Source of the DNA: Primulina eburnea
Lineage: Eukaryota; Streptophyta; Magnoliopsida; Lamiales; Gesneriaceae
NCBI RefSeq assembly: GCF_022965805.1
Contig: NC_133105.1
Location: 32,182,447 to 32,246,446, forward strand
Length of the DNA: 64,000 nucleotides
Direction: 5' to 3'
The notes below the pieces were generated by a model that saw only the letters and a program-made list of their open reading frames with translations, did not search any database and was not told the DNA's origin. The translations under genes and the position numbers were made by a program. Positions 21,717 through 33,660 of this stretch are shown one piece after another (the first letter of the stretch is position 1; each line of letters opens with the position of its first letter).

Positions 21717-22082
21717 TTCTCCCCCCCTTAAAAACGATTTCGTCCTCGAAATCAAGCTTTAGAGAATGAACAAAACGAAAATAACAACATCATTACCCTC
21801 CAAATCTAAGGGACAACCCATCACTAGACGCTTGGCTAAAACCGAATGACCCATCGGAGTAGAAACGGAAAGAATGACATCTAGAGAAACATGCGGTAAC
21901 TTATGACGCTTAACAATTCGTCCTGGTCACCCCAACGACCTACACTTCCCTGACTACTCTCATCACCAAAGTGGTCAGCCCTTGCTACAACAATAGAATG
22001 GGGAAACTAGTAAATTGGTCAACGGAAATCCCAAAACAGAAATCTATATCCCAAAATCGTATGCATGCTCTGATACCATAAA
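21717..22082 (-). mobile_element. K interior copy 1 (366 bp)
   Basis: The interior is short enough to be read completely: PPT (21717-21733), near-palindrome GATTTCGAGGACGAAATC (21736-21753), a protease relic (21759-21923), then a leader ending in the PBS TGGTATCAGAGC (22067-22078, minus strand). It has all cis signals for reverse transcription and no complete protein gene, as expected for a TRIM-like parasite of a gypsy element. Confidence 0.9.
21759..21923 (-). pseudogene. Protease fossil in K interior
   Basis: About 55 codons on the minus strand read KRHKLPHVSLDVILSVSTP, then MGHSVLAKRLVMGCPLDLEG, ending at TAA. This corresponds to the region just after the DTGA active site of Tekay-type protease; compare SLPVESLLDVVSITSPLGSG in D. 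The catalytic Asp is absent. It shows K is a deletion derivative of a coding gypsy element. The same relic recurs in interiors 2 and 3. Confidence 0.7.
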
Positions 22083-23578
22083 TGTAGTGACCCGTTCCAG
22101 GATCACCTACTAAGCAAGAACTTAAGCATGCACTTTACTTAACAACAGTAATCAGAGATAACAGCGGAAATAGTCAACAAACTATAAATATACAATCCAA
22201 TCGAAGTCTATAACTCAACTAAAAATACAAGTACAACCATATCGAATAGAACAATACCGAAAACTAAACCAACCAGCTACTCAACGTCCTCCTCCTGCTC
22301 CTCCTGAGCTGTCCAACCTGAGGCCTGCCCCGTGGGAATGGGGTGTCCAAGAATAAACAAAACCGAGGACGTGAGCGATAAGAACGCCCAGTACAAAAGT
22401 ATGAGTATACAGACCTATATGAAATGCACATGCTATGATCATGATACCAGGGTAGTCAAGAAACAGGAGTCACAAAAGGATCTCAACAATGCTCAGTCTA
22501 GAGGCGCCAAGTGGATAGTGCCGCGCGGTCCAACCTCTGGGTCACTGCATCCACTACAAGACAGACGTGGACCTAAAATGTCCCGGACCACCGAAGCCCT
22601 CCCGACCCGTCGGCCACTGTGTACTCTCGGTGTCCATGCGTCCACAAGACAGGGCTGAGCGGCCCCAAGATATAGCTTATCTCGAAAGAGATACAGCTCA
22701 ACAGCAAAGGCTATCTCGAAGGAGAATACGGCTCAACGTGAAATGCAATGTGCAGTAATAAACGTGACATAATAGCATGCACCATATGACATATATCAAT
22801 GCACCACATAATCATGCAACACATATATGAATGTATACTCAACCAGGATATCTCGGATAGTACTTTCGTACCTCTATCACTGCAACCCTAATCCACTGGA
22901 ACAACCAGACAACAGGTCTAATCCAAGCCTATTCATCAAGTGAAAACCATCACTAAAACTTAACTACCAGACTTAACTAGATCATCCTGAGATAAATACT
23001 AATAAAATTCCAAACCTTCGTCCGTCGCTAGCCCGCTGATGCCGCTAGCTCCCAACTAGAGCACAGCTCTGCTACAAGACCAGCAGCTCCCCGCTAGTGC
23101 CCAAATCTCGGAACAAGACTAGAACCTGTCAGAAACGACTGAAATGCTACGGAATTCTCTGAATTGGCGAGTCAAAATGAGGAAATCCGACCACTATTTA
23201 TAGGCCATGTTCGGATCCTCCGAACACCACTTCGGAACGTCCGAACTCTTACGTGTCCATCGGCTCTTGACAGCTCATGATCGGATCCTCCGATCATACA
23301 CTTCGGACCGTCCGAACATGCACGTGTCCAGCTGCTCTTGACACCTCATGATCGGATCCACCGAACCTACACTTCGGAACGTCCGAACTCCCACGTGTCG
23401 ATCAACTCTTGACACCTAATGATCGGATCCAACGAACTGACTTCGGACCTTCCGAACTCTTCGGTGCTTCTGAACCATCTTCGGTCCGTCCGATCATGAC
23501 TCGGTCAAAATTACACCTTAAACCTTCTTAATCACCAATACTCCGTTAATTACCCAATTTGGGATTCGGGCTACTACA
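22083..23578 (-). mobile_element. K LTR copy 2
   Basis: Same length and apparently identical to copy 1. Confidence 0.95.
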
Positions 23579-23944
23579 TTCTCCCCCCCTTAAAAACGAT
23601 TTCGTCCTCGAAATCAAGCTTTAGAGAATGAACAAAACGAAAATAACAACATCATTACCCTCCAAATCTAAGGGACAACCCATCACTAGACGCTTGGCTA
23701 AAACCGAATGACCCATCGGAGTAGAAACGGAAAGAATGACATCTAGAGAAACATGCGGTAACTTATGACGCTTAACAATTCGTCCTGGTCACCCCAACGA
23801 CCTACACTTCCCTGACTACTCTCATCACCAAAGTGGTCAGCCCTTGCTACAACAATAGAATGGGGAAACTAGTAAATTGGTCAACGGAAATCCCAAAACA
23901 GAAATCTATATCCCAAAATCGTATGCATGCTCTGATACCATAAA
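23579..23944 (-). mobile_element. K interior copy 2
   Basis: Repeats the PPT, protease fossil and PBS of interior 1. Confidence 0.9.
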
Positions 23945-25440
23945 TGTAGTGACCCGTTCCAGGATCACCTACTAAGCAAGAACTTAAGCATGCACTTTAC
24001 TTAACAACAGTAATCAGAGATAACAGCGGAAATAGTCAACAAACTATAAATATACAATCCAATCGAAGTCTATAACTCAACTAAAAATACAAGTACAACC
24101 ATATCGAATAGAACAATACCGAAAACTAAACCAACCAGCTACTCAACGTCCTCCTCCTGCTCCTCCTGAGCTGTCCAACCTGAGGCCTGCCCCGTGGGAA
24201 TGGGGTGTCCAAGAATAAACAAAACCGAGGACGTGAGCGATAAGAACGCCCAGTACAAAAGTATGAGTATACAGACCTATATGAAATGCACATGCTATGA
24301 TCATGATACCAGGGTAGTCAAGAAACAGGAGTCACAAAAGGATCTCAACAATGCTCAGTCTAGAGGCGCCAAGTGGATAGTGCCGCGCGGTCCAACCTCT
24401 GGGTCACTGCATCCACTACAAGACAGACGTGGACCTAAAATGTCCCGGACCACCGAAGCCCTCCCGACCCGTCGGCCACTGTGTACTCTCGGTGTCCATG
24501 CGTCCACAAGACAGGGCTGAGCGGCCCCAAGATATAGCTTATCTCGAAAGAGATACAGCTCAACAGCAAAGGCTATCTCGAAGGAGAATACGGCTCAACG
24601 TGAAATGCAATGTGCAGTAATAAACGTGACATAATAGCATGCACCATATGACATATATCAATGCACCACATAATCATGCAACACATATATGAATGTATAC
24701 TCAACCAGGATATCTCGGATAGTACTTTCGTACCTCTATCACTGCAACCCTAATCCACTGGAACAACCAGACAACAGGTCTAATCCAAGCCTATTCATCA
24801 AGTGAAAACCATCACTAAAACTTAACTACCAGACTTAACTAGATCATCCTGAGATAAATACTAATAAAATTCCAAACCTTCGTCCGTCGCTAGCCCGCTG
24901 ATGCCGCTAGCTCCCAACTAGAGCACAGCTCTGCTACAAGACCAGCAGCTCCCCGCTAGTGCCCAAATCTCGGAACAAGACTAGAACCTGTCAGAAACGA
25001 CTGAAATGCTACGGAATTCTCTGAATTGGCGAGTCAAAATGAGGAAATCCGACCACTATTTATAGGCCATGTTCGGATCCTCCGAACACCACTTCGGAAC
25101 GTCCGAACTCTTACGTGTCCATCGGCTCTTGACAGCTCATGATCGGATCCTCCGATCATACACTTCGGACCGTCCGAACATGCACGTGTCCAGCTGCTCT
25201 TGACACCTCATGATCGGATCCACCGAACCTACACTTCGGAACGTCCGAACTCCCACGTGTCGATCAACTCTTGACACCTAATGATCGGATCCAACGAACT
25301 GACTTCGGACCTTCCGAACTCTTCGGTGCTTCTGAACCATCTTCGGTCCGTCCGATCATGACTCGGTCAAAATTACACCTTAAACCTTCTTAATCACCAA
25401 TACTCCGTTAATTACCCAATTTGGGATTCGGGCTACTACA
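23945..25440 (-). mobile_element. K LTR copy 3
   Basis: Same length and apparently identical to copy 1. Confidence 0.95.
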
Positions 25441-25806
25441 TTCTCCCCCCCTTAAAAACGATTTCGTCCTCGAAATCAAGCTTTAGAGAATGAACAAAAC
25501 GAAAATAACAACATCATTACCCTCCAAATCTAAGGGACAACCCATCACTAGACGCTTGGCTAAAACCGAATGACCCATCGGAGTAGAAACGGAAAGAATG
25601 ACATCTAGAGAAACATGCGGTAACTTATGACGCTTAACAATTCGTCCTGGTCACCCCAACGACCTACACTTCCCTGACTACTCTCATCACCAAAGTGGTC
25701 AGCCCTTGCTACAACAATAGAATGGGGAAACTAGTAAATTGGTCAACGGAAATCCCAAAACAGAAATCTATATCCCAAAATCGTATGCATGCTCTGATAC
25801 CATAAA
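25441..25806 (-). mobile_element. K interior copy 3
   Basis: Repeats the PPT, protease fossil and PBS of interior 1. Confidence 0.9.
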
Positions 25807-27302
25807 TGTAGTGACCCGTTCCAGGATCACCTACTAAGCAAGAACTTAAGCATGCACTTTACTTAACAACAGTAATCAGAGATAACAGCGGAAATAGTCA
25901 ACAAACTATAAATATACAATCCAATCGAAGTCTATAACTCAACTAAAAATACAAGTACAACCATATCGAATAGAACAATACCGAAAACTAAACCAACCAG
26001 CTACTCAACGTCCTCCTCCTGCTCCTCCTGAGCTGTCCAACCTGAGGCCTGCCCCGTGGGAATGGGGTGTCCAAGAATAAACAAAACCGAGGACGTGAGC
26101 GATAAGAACGCCCAGTACAAAAGTATGAGTATACAGACCTATATGAAATGCACATGCTATGATCATGATACCAGGGTAGTCAAGAAACAGGAGTCACAAA
26201 AGGATCTCAACAATGCTCAGTCTAGAGGCGCCAAGTGGATAGTGCCGCGCGGTCCAACCTCTGGGTCACTGCATCCACTACAAGACAGACGTGGACCTAA
26301 AATGTCCCGGACCACCGAAGCCCTCCCGACCCGTCGGCCACTGTGTACTCTCGGTGTCCATGCGTCCACAAGACAGGGCTGAGCGGCCCCAAGATATAGC
26401 TTATCTCGAAAGAGATACAGCTCAACAGCAAAGGCTATCTCGAAGGAGAATACGGCTCAACGTGAAATGCAATGTGCAGTAATAAACGTGACATAATAGC
26501 ATGCACCATATGACATATATCAATGCACCACATAATCATGCAACACATATATGAATGTATACTCAACCAGGATATCTCGGATAGTACTTTCGTACCTCTA
26601 TCACTGCAACCCTAATCCACTGGAACAACCAGACAACAGGTCTAATCCAAGCCTATTCATCAAGTGAAAACCATCACTAAAACTTAACTACCAGACTTAA
26701 CTAGATCATCCTGAGATAAATACTAATAAAATTCCAAACCTTCGTCCGTCGCTAGCCCGCTGATGCCGCTAGCTCCCAACTAGAGCACAGCTCTGCTACA
26801 AGACCAGCAGCTCCCCGCTAGTGCCCAAATCTCGGAACAAGACTAGAACCTGTCAGAAACGACTGAAATGCTACGGAATTCTCTGAATTGGCGAGTCAAA
26901 ATGAGGAAATCCGACCACTATTTATAGGCCATGTTCGGATCCTCCGAACACCACTTCGGAACGTCCGAACTCTTAAATGTCCATCGGCTCTTGACAGCTC
27001 ATGATCGGATCCTCCGATCATACACTTCGGACCGTCCGAACATGCACGTGTCCAGCTGCTCTTGACACCTCATGATCGGATCCACCGAACCTACACTTCG
27101 GAACGTCCGAACTCCCACGTGTCGATCAACTCTTGACACCTAATGATCGGATCCAACGAACTGACTTCGGACCTTCCGAACTCTTCGGTGCTTCTGAACC
27201 ATCTTCGGTCCGTCCGATCATGACTCGGTCAAAATTACACCTTAAACCTTCTTAATCACCAATACTCCGTTAATTACCCAATTTGGGATTCGGGCTACTA
27301 CA
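25807..27302 (-). mobile_element. K LTR copy 4
   Basis: Differs from the others at 26976-26977 (CTTAAATGTCC for CTTACGTGTCC), which removes one ACGTGTC motif. It is the leftmost-in-element-direction LTR (5' LTR) of the array only by position opposite the TSD; all four look equally intact. Confidence 0.9.
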
Positions 27303-27307
27303 CAAAT
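27303..27307. repeat. Right TSD (CAAAT) of array K
   Basis: Exact match to 20216-20220; E LTR1 resumes with CATGG. Confidence 0.95.
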
Positions 27308-27861
27308 CATGGTAAACGACACACACAAAATAATTTGAAGAAAAATCGATGAAGCTCCAAGGGTTCCAAGCCAAGGTCCCGTCGTCACCGTTCTTCGTCA
27401 TCAACGTATATTCGTGCGTATAATACGCAAAGGCACGCCATACATCTCATTTTCTCATCTATCACATCGTATTATCGTTCTAAATATCGTGTACATGAAA
27501 AGCATGAATTTCTTATGATTATTTACGGAATATTGCACATACATGTATTAAATTCATGAATTTTGATCCAAATATTATGTTAAACATGTATAAAGGGGCT
27601 GCCATGATTAGGAAGTAATATGGGATTGTTTTACACAAGTTTAAGGGCCTAGATTCACACACAAAACGCTGCAACATGAATAGAAACGAGCTCGAACTGT
27701 GGGCAGCAACAGGAGAAAGTAACAAAGGATTGCTTGGCTTGTTCTTAATGATTTGGTTTGGTTATTGTGCATGGGACTTGGGGGCTCTTCCAGGGTCAGG
27801 GGTGGTCTCGGTCTAGGGCTAGGTTGGGTCCTAGGGTGGCTAGGGTTCGAGCTTGGCCTGG

Positions 27862-27892
27862 GGAAGAGTCCTCGCTGCATAGGACTCTTCCC
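27862..27892 (+). repeat. Hairpin in E LTR1
   Basis: GGAAGAGTCCT and AGGACTCTTCC flank an 8-base loop, an 11-bp perfect stem. The same hairpin is kept in LTR2 (near 53966) and LTR3 (near 58765, one mismatch). It lies downstream of the TATA-like box, so it would be in RNA. Confidence 0.7.
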
Positions 27893-30158
27893 GTAGGGTG
27901 ATGGTGCTGGCCGAGAGTTTTCAAGGGATGGCTCAGTCTGGGGGTGAGCTAGGTGGTCTAGGTGATGGCTCAGAGAGGGTTAGGAAGGTTCAGGGCTCGT
28001 GGTGGCTCGAGAAAAAGCCACGCGAAGCATCACACACATGCGCGCAGGGAGGGGCGCGCAAGGCTACTGTCTGGTGCGGGGCTTCATGCGCGCGGTCAGG
28101 GGCTGGGCTAGGTCTGGGTAGGGTTTGGGCGTGGTCCAGGAATGGTGAGGGTCGTGTGGGCTCTGGGGTGGCTCGGATGGAAGGAGCCTAGACTTGATAG
28201 GAGTCCTAGATCAACTATGCAACTCACTCACACACAGCACATGCAATGGGGTCAGTTTCTAGGAGTGATTGTGCGGCTTAGGGGCTGGTTCTTGGGCTTG
28301 GGGATGGTCAGTAAGTTCCATAGATTAGTTGGCTAGGTTTTGGCTCAAGGTGGCTCGGACATGGCTCGAGTAAATTGGGAGATGGCTCGGGTGGTTCGTT
28401 AGGGTGTCAATTTCGAAAATTATAAGACTAAAAATAGATCCAAGGGTCTACGGGTGTGGCTCATGACTTGGAAGGGTAGAATAAATAATACAAATGCTAT
28501 TATTAAAATTTGGGATCAAAATAATGAGTTTTAGATTTAATCGGGATTTTATCGCCTCATGGAACGCTAATTAACGAATTAATTGAACACCTAGTTTTAA
28601 GCTTTATAAAATTATAGAAAATTAGATTTAAGCTTAAATAATTACTAAAAGGCTATGTTTTTAATTTGGGAATTTTATATTAAGGTTTGGTTTAATTCGA
28701 GATTAAAATGCATTAATACGTCACATTTAAAGATTAATTTAAAAGTCCTCCTTTTATGCTAAATAAAAATATGAGTAAATTCATGTAGGCTTAAATAATT
28801 ATTTAGGACATGTTAGAGTCAATGAAATTAATAAAATGTCAAAAACGGGAAATTTTACGCCTAGGGATAAAACGGTCATTTTATACGTAAACATTAGTAA
28901 ACGTCATGGCAGTGCCCTAAATGCTATTTTTATGATATTATGATTATTTTTAAATGTTTATGAAATGTTCATGATTAAATATTGATTTTTTAAATGTCTA
29001 AGGGATTTTTATGATTTAGGAAAGACATTTAAAAGACATGTTGCATGCTTGGTTTCAAAAACAAAATGTTATGTTACGCATGATTTTTTTATAAAGTGAT
29101 GAAAATGTAAATGTTGAAGGAAGTGAAGTGATTGTGACTAATTCGTTGATGTTGGCGACGTCGTGAGGGTTATGGTCCCAGTGGGAGCCCGACGATCGTG
29201 TTTCCATCATTACAAATATGTGGTAACTGTTATGTGGTACGGTTTTGTGGTAACGGTAAGAATGGGAATATCGTGAGGGGAAAAGGCCCAAAGGGAGCCC
29301 ATTTATGAGACAAAGCCCCAGAGGGAGCCCCGACGATCGTATTTCTATTCGAAAAATTATAGGCCAAGGCCTAGTTGACCGGTGAAAGTGTTGCTGGTGT
29401 CCCCCGCCGCCCAGTACTGTGGTTACATTTAGATGGATCCATCGATTTATGATCATGATCAGGAAAGTCACAATTAACAATCTGAATTCAACAAAGGAAA
29501 AGGAAAGGAAAAGGAAAAAGGAAAATGTTTATGATCATGTTAAAATGTTTTTATGTCATGATAAGGAAAAAAAAGGTTAAGGTTTATGTTATGCATGTCA
29601 TGAAAATGTTTATGCTTAAGTTTATGCATCTTCATGAAAACGATATTTTAAGTACAAGTATTTTTCACTGTTATATGTTAACTGTATTACGTATTACTTG
29701 TTATCAAGATTATGGTGTGTTGAGTCTTTAGACTCACTAGGTGTGATGGATGCAGGTGAGGTTGAGGGAGGACTTGACATATGATCCTACTGGACTGTCG
29801 GTGCACACAACCCGAGGACCAGTGCTACTATTTTCCGCATTATGTTTTATGATTACTGATTTAAGATAAAGATTTTTAAGACTATTTAGTTATGCTTTTG
29901 AGAGATTTTTGAGAGGTTTAGTATGGACTTTACTTTTCAAATTATTGTTTTTTAGGTTTGGTAAACAGTACACGATTTCAGTTTTATGACTATTTCACTT
30001 GATTTTTAGAATGCTAGTTGGTTGATGTTTTATTTTAAAAGGGTAAAATATGTTATAAAAATATTTTTCATGTGGGAAAAGGTATATGGCCAAAAATTGA
30101 GTGTAAAAAAAAAGAAATTTAGTACTTTTAAAGCAATAAGAACGGAGAGACGTTTCAG

Positions 30159-30171
30159 TTGGTATCAGAGC
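30159..30171 (+). other. Primer-binding site of E, unit 1
   Basis: TTGGTATCAGAGC lies one base after LTR1. The same site occurs after LTR2 (56276, TCAGATC variant) and LTR3 (60925). Confidence 0.9.
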
Positions 30172-31300
30172 AATGGTTCTGTAAAGGTTTGTGCCACCAT
30201 CAGCGCCGGAAAGATCAGTTGTCAAGCCTCAATCTGTGAGTTTACAAGCTTTATATGATTTATGTAATGTTACCTACACGTTTACATGATCTAAATGTTT
30301 AAGCTACATGTGCATACACGTTTTGAAGTTGATTGACGTTATGTTTAAGGTTGCAAGGCAAATGATTTTTACCCTGCATGGTTGCATGACTTTGTCATGC
30401 TAAAAGATTATATGCGCATGTTGGTTTTGTGGTGGAATTGGACTATGTTGATTTTTTTTAGATTTTAGTATTGACGTTTTTCCTTTTGGGCTATAAGTTA
30501 ATCATGAATATTATGAATGTTTTGGGACACATAGGTTTTCTAAGAAATATTTATCTAATCGAATTAATTTTTTTGGGAATTACACAAAAGTAATAATTAT
30601 TTGAGGATTGCAACGACTTTGAGAATATAAAAATGTATAATTTGGGATTTTAAGTTTTGATGAAAGGTAAGATTGGTTATTGGAATTGATTTGTGGGTAA
30701 ATAATTTTAAATTATCGAAATTATGTTATGGGAAACCAATAGAAGGAAATTAAGAATGCCAAGAACTTATAGGTTAATCGTAGGATTTTTGAAATTAAGG
30801 ACCAATTAAGATAATTTTTGAGGAAACTAAGAATTTATTTTGCAATTGTTAAGGAAATTTGGGGACTAGTTAGCAATAAGAACAAATTTAATGGGTTAAA
30901 TAGCAAGAATTTTGAGGATTTAGACTTTTTAAGAATATATGGAACCTTGGGATATCATAGTTATAGTGTTATAAGGAATGTTAATCAAGGATTTGTAAGA
31001 TTGAATAAATATTAAGCTTGAAAATTTAACCGTTAGTAGATGTATTTGGGATTTTAAGATCGAAATTTGATAGATGGATGAACATTTTGGATATAAAATA
31101 AGGAAAGTAATATACGATAAGCATGATTATCCATCTTTTAATATTGGGAATTGTAAGAAAAATTGAAATTCGAGGTTATAATAGTAATAGCACTAAGTCA
31201 TTTGGGTCTAAGTTGCGAGTTGAAAATAAGGATTTAGAAGGAAAAATTTAAATGGGATCGAGGAGACGTAAGGACATTCTAGAATTTAAGTTTTATCAGA

Positions 31301-31305
31301 GTAGC
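31301..31305. repeat. Left TSD (GTAGC) of element F
   Basis: The right copy at 42671-42675 reads GTAGT before GCAGCGG. The mismatch is a C-to-T at a CpG created in the right flank. Confidence 0.85.
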
Positions 31306-32315
31306 TGTTGAGGATCGAAGTTGAGTTTAGAGGGGGGGTGAATAAACTCTACTCGTTTTTCTTTCTCCTTCGATGAGGCACTAAATCTTGTTAGATATAG
31401 TAGTTTATCTTCTGCGCATACCTTCACCTAGATTACAATAATACGTGCGGAAACAATCTGATGAAGTAGTAGAAAAACAATAATAACAGTAGGCAGCAGT
31501 TGTTTATGGAAGTTCGAAGATGAAATCTTCTACGTCTCCCCATTCTTCTGTTTCCAGAATATATAACTAAAAGACTTTGGATATTACAGTACAACTCTTG
31601 TACACACCCACTTCAAAAGGACTTACACCTCAGCCTACTGAGACTCTTAGTTACTCGACTCACAAATAACGTGATACACAAAATTCTGAAAAGACTCTTT
31701 TCAGATTACAATCTCTTTCTTATAAATTATGTATTTTAAAAGATTGTGAAGAATGTAAGAATCAGTAGCACAAGATGATCTTCAAAAGATCAGATATTTT
31801 GCTATGAAGCGTGTGCTACTTTTCTTTGTGTTGAACTCTAAGTGATCAAGGAATTTCGAGGTTGTCTGTTGAGTAGAAGCTTTGATCCTTGAAAAGATAT
31901 TATGCGTGGTGTGTTCTCCGTGTAAGGATTTGTTCCACGAATATATAAGCGATTGAGTTCAACGTTCATAATCAGAAGATGTCTTCAGATAACTAATAGA
32001 ATCAGATTTATTACCAAAAATGGTTCCTTCAGAAAAGCTATAAAACAATCAGTTCTGTTTTATACTAAACTTGGTAAAGTGCATTAAATGACTTTGTATA
32101 GTATTTAATGCTGTAATAAATACTAGTACTTGGAGCTTTAACGGTAACATTTAAAGTAGTCACGTTAGGCAACATCTTCTACTGGTTCTGCTTTTCTATC
32201 ATTTCTACTGCTTTGGTTTTATAAGACCAGTAGCTTCTAATCTCTAGTTTCTTAAAGAGTGCTGCTGGTCTGCTGGTTTTTATTTACATCGCCACAATTA
32301 AATTCATGTCTATCA
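31306..32315 (-). mobile_element. Element F: 3' LTR (left copy, 1010 bp)
   Basis: On the minus strand it starts TGATAGACATGAATTT and ends CGATCCTCAACA. It matches 41649-42670 closely. The adjacent PPT marks it as the 3' LTR of a minus-strand SIRE-like copia. Confidence 0.95.
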
Positions 32316-32329
32316 ATTTCGCCCTTTGT
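32316..32329 (-). other. Polypurine tract of element F
   Basis: On the minus strand ACAAAGGGCGAAAT abuts the LTR start TGATAG, a form common in SIRE-like copia elements. Confidence 0.8.
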
Positions 32330-32422
32330 GGTGATGCCAAAACCTGAACAATAGAAAAGCGTTGAATAACAGATAATCATGTGGGCAAAAGGATAAAGTC
32401 AATAAAGTAACAAAGTAAATAA

Positions 32423-33660
32423 TCAATCAGTTCCAATGTCCCTGTAAATGATTTCTTCATCTTGAGGATCCTGAAATCTTCTATCTGAAGTTTCAGCCTC
32501 TGATTGCCTTAGAGCTTCTGATGGATCTGGATCTCTTCTTTCTTCCCCCTTTTTGGCATCAGCGGCAATCACATGGGCCAAGAGGTCATTCATTCTTCCA
32601 GACGGATTCTGAATGCTATTGGTTAGCATCTCTAGATACGGAGCTTGAGTAGAGATGCGATCATTCAGAGTAGTGAGATATTGATTTTGAGAACTAATCT
32701 TGGCATCCATTACTTCCAAGGAGGTGGAAAATGATCGAAAGAGATCATCATGCTCGGTGATTCGATTGAGTATATCAGTTTGAGCAAGCATGATGTGACT
32801 GTGATTTCTCGTTATGGCTTGTCTGAAAACAACGGTTTCAGCATACATCTTGTCAATGGTTTCCGCCGTGTTATATATGTATTTGCTCATCCGATCTCTG
32901 AAGGATTGAGCACCAGTAAATTCTGATATGTTCTGACATGACATCCGCTTGACCAAATCAGACAGGTTATGGAGCTCCCTTTACAGAACGTCAATCTGGA
33001 ACTCCAAGTTGAATGAATCTGATTCAAGTGAGGGGGTTCGCGCAAGCATGCGTTGCCTCATTTCAGCAGTGCGAGTGTTTGTGAGAGTTTGAACAGGATT
33101 AGTAACAATCAGTGCAGAAGAGACTGGATTTGTATCCATCACAGCAGTAGAAGGACCAGGGTCAACAGAGCTTTCTTCTGGAATGGCAGAGACAGTTGGT
33201 TCAACAGCAACTACGGCAGGAACGATCTCTTCATTAGGAGAAGCCATGGTGGAGACCAAGTTCTCTTCTGGTGGTACAATGGCAGCAGGTGAATCTGATG
33301 GTTCTGCAGTTATGGGTTCAGATGTTTGATCCAAAAGAGCTTTCATTTCTGCTTGATTATCAGCAGAAAATATCTCTAGATTTGGCAAAAGAGATATAGC
33401 ATCTGATTTTTCCATATGTTGTTCTACTGCTGGAGAGGGTGATGGTGGCAATGAAGTAGCTGGTACTGCGTCCTGAGTAGTAGGGGACGTGGGAACAATC
33501 GACTCAATGAATTCTTCAACTGAAGCCAGTTCATGCACAGACAAAAGAGATGATGACGGAATAGGCCTTGTTGGAGAAGCAGGAGTACTGAGAGCAGAAG
33601 CCTTTGGTGAGGCTGTAGTCCGTTCCTCAACTGTCTGAATCAGGTGAAGTCTGGAACAAG
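32423..33660 (-). pseudogene. Element F: extra ORF, C-terminal part (Pro/Ser-rich linker and coiled coil)
   Basis: Two open stretches share a frame and are separated only by a TAA at 32981-32983 where CAA is expected (FQIDVL*RELHNLSDL). The first part is acidic and rich in Pro, Thr, Val and Ser (for example VPAVVAVEPTVSAIPEES). The second has heptad-like spacing (YIYNTAETIDKMYAET, AQTDILNRITEHDDLFRSF) suggesting a coiled coil, and ends YRDIGTD before the 3' LTR. No enzyme motif or membrane segment is visible. It lies in the env-like position downstream of pol. Confidence 0.6.

Larger units (their letters stand above)
20221..27302 (-). mobile_element. Array K: LTR-int-LTR-int-LTR-int-LTR of a small non-autonomous gypsy element
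   Basis: A unit of exactly 1862 bp (1496-bp LTR plus 366-bp interior) is repeated three times and closed by a fourth LTR. Each LTR reads TGTAGTAGCCCG to GGGTCACTACA on the minus strand. Each interior has a PBS on its right and a PPT on its left. The copies look identical except for two adjacent bases in the last LTR (26976-26977). One 5-bp TSD flanks the whole array, so it behaves as one insertion enlarged by unequal LTR recombination, or integrated as a multimer. Confidence 0.95.
19661..30157 (+). mobile_element. Element E: LTR1 (about 3.4 kb net, split by array K)
   Basis: The LTR begins TGTAACGCCCCGAAAATTTA and ends GACGTTTCA one base before a PBS. After removing the K array and one TSD copy it is about 3.4 kb, colinear with LTR2 and LTR3. 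A TATA-like GTATAAAATAT lies at 20139-20149, and K landed about 70 bp downstream of it. The 3' third holds a GC-rich stretch with a perfect 10-bp hairpin, AAAAGG-rich DNA at 29493-29525 and the GAGTCTTTAGACTC dyad at 29722-29735. Small GC-rich open frames here are not conserved between LTR copies. The 5 bases before the start are GTTAT. Confidence 0.9.
30158..31305 (+). mobile_element. Element E: interior 1, first segment (non-coding)
   Basis: AT-rich interior without gag or pol domains in any frame. It matches interior 2 (56275-57608) almost throughout. A 65-codon open stretch near 30818 is shared with interior 2 but has no ATG. It ends at GTAGC, the TSD of element F, and continues at 42671. 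Confidence 0.85.

Noticed and set aside
20470..26482. A 108-codon and a 63-codon open frame repeated four times
   Set aside because: They repeat only because the K LTR is repeated. They are antisense to the element, show no protein features, and identity of the copies is at DNA level everywhere.
27641..28336. GC-rich open frames in the E LTR (up to 97 codons)
   Set aside because: The frames are not maintained in LTR2 and LTR3, where small indels shift them. Open by composition only.
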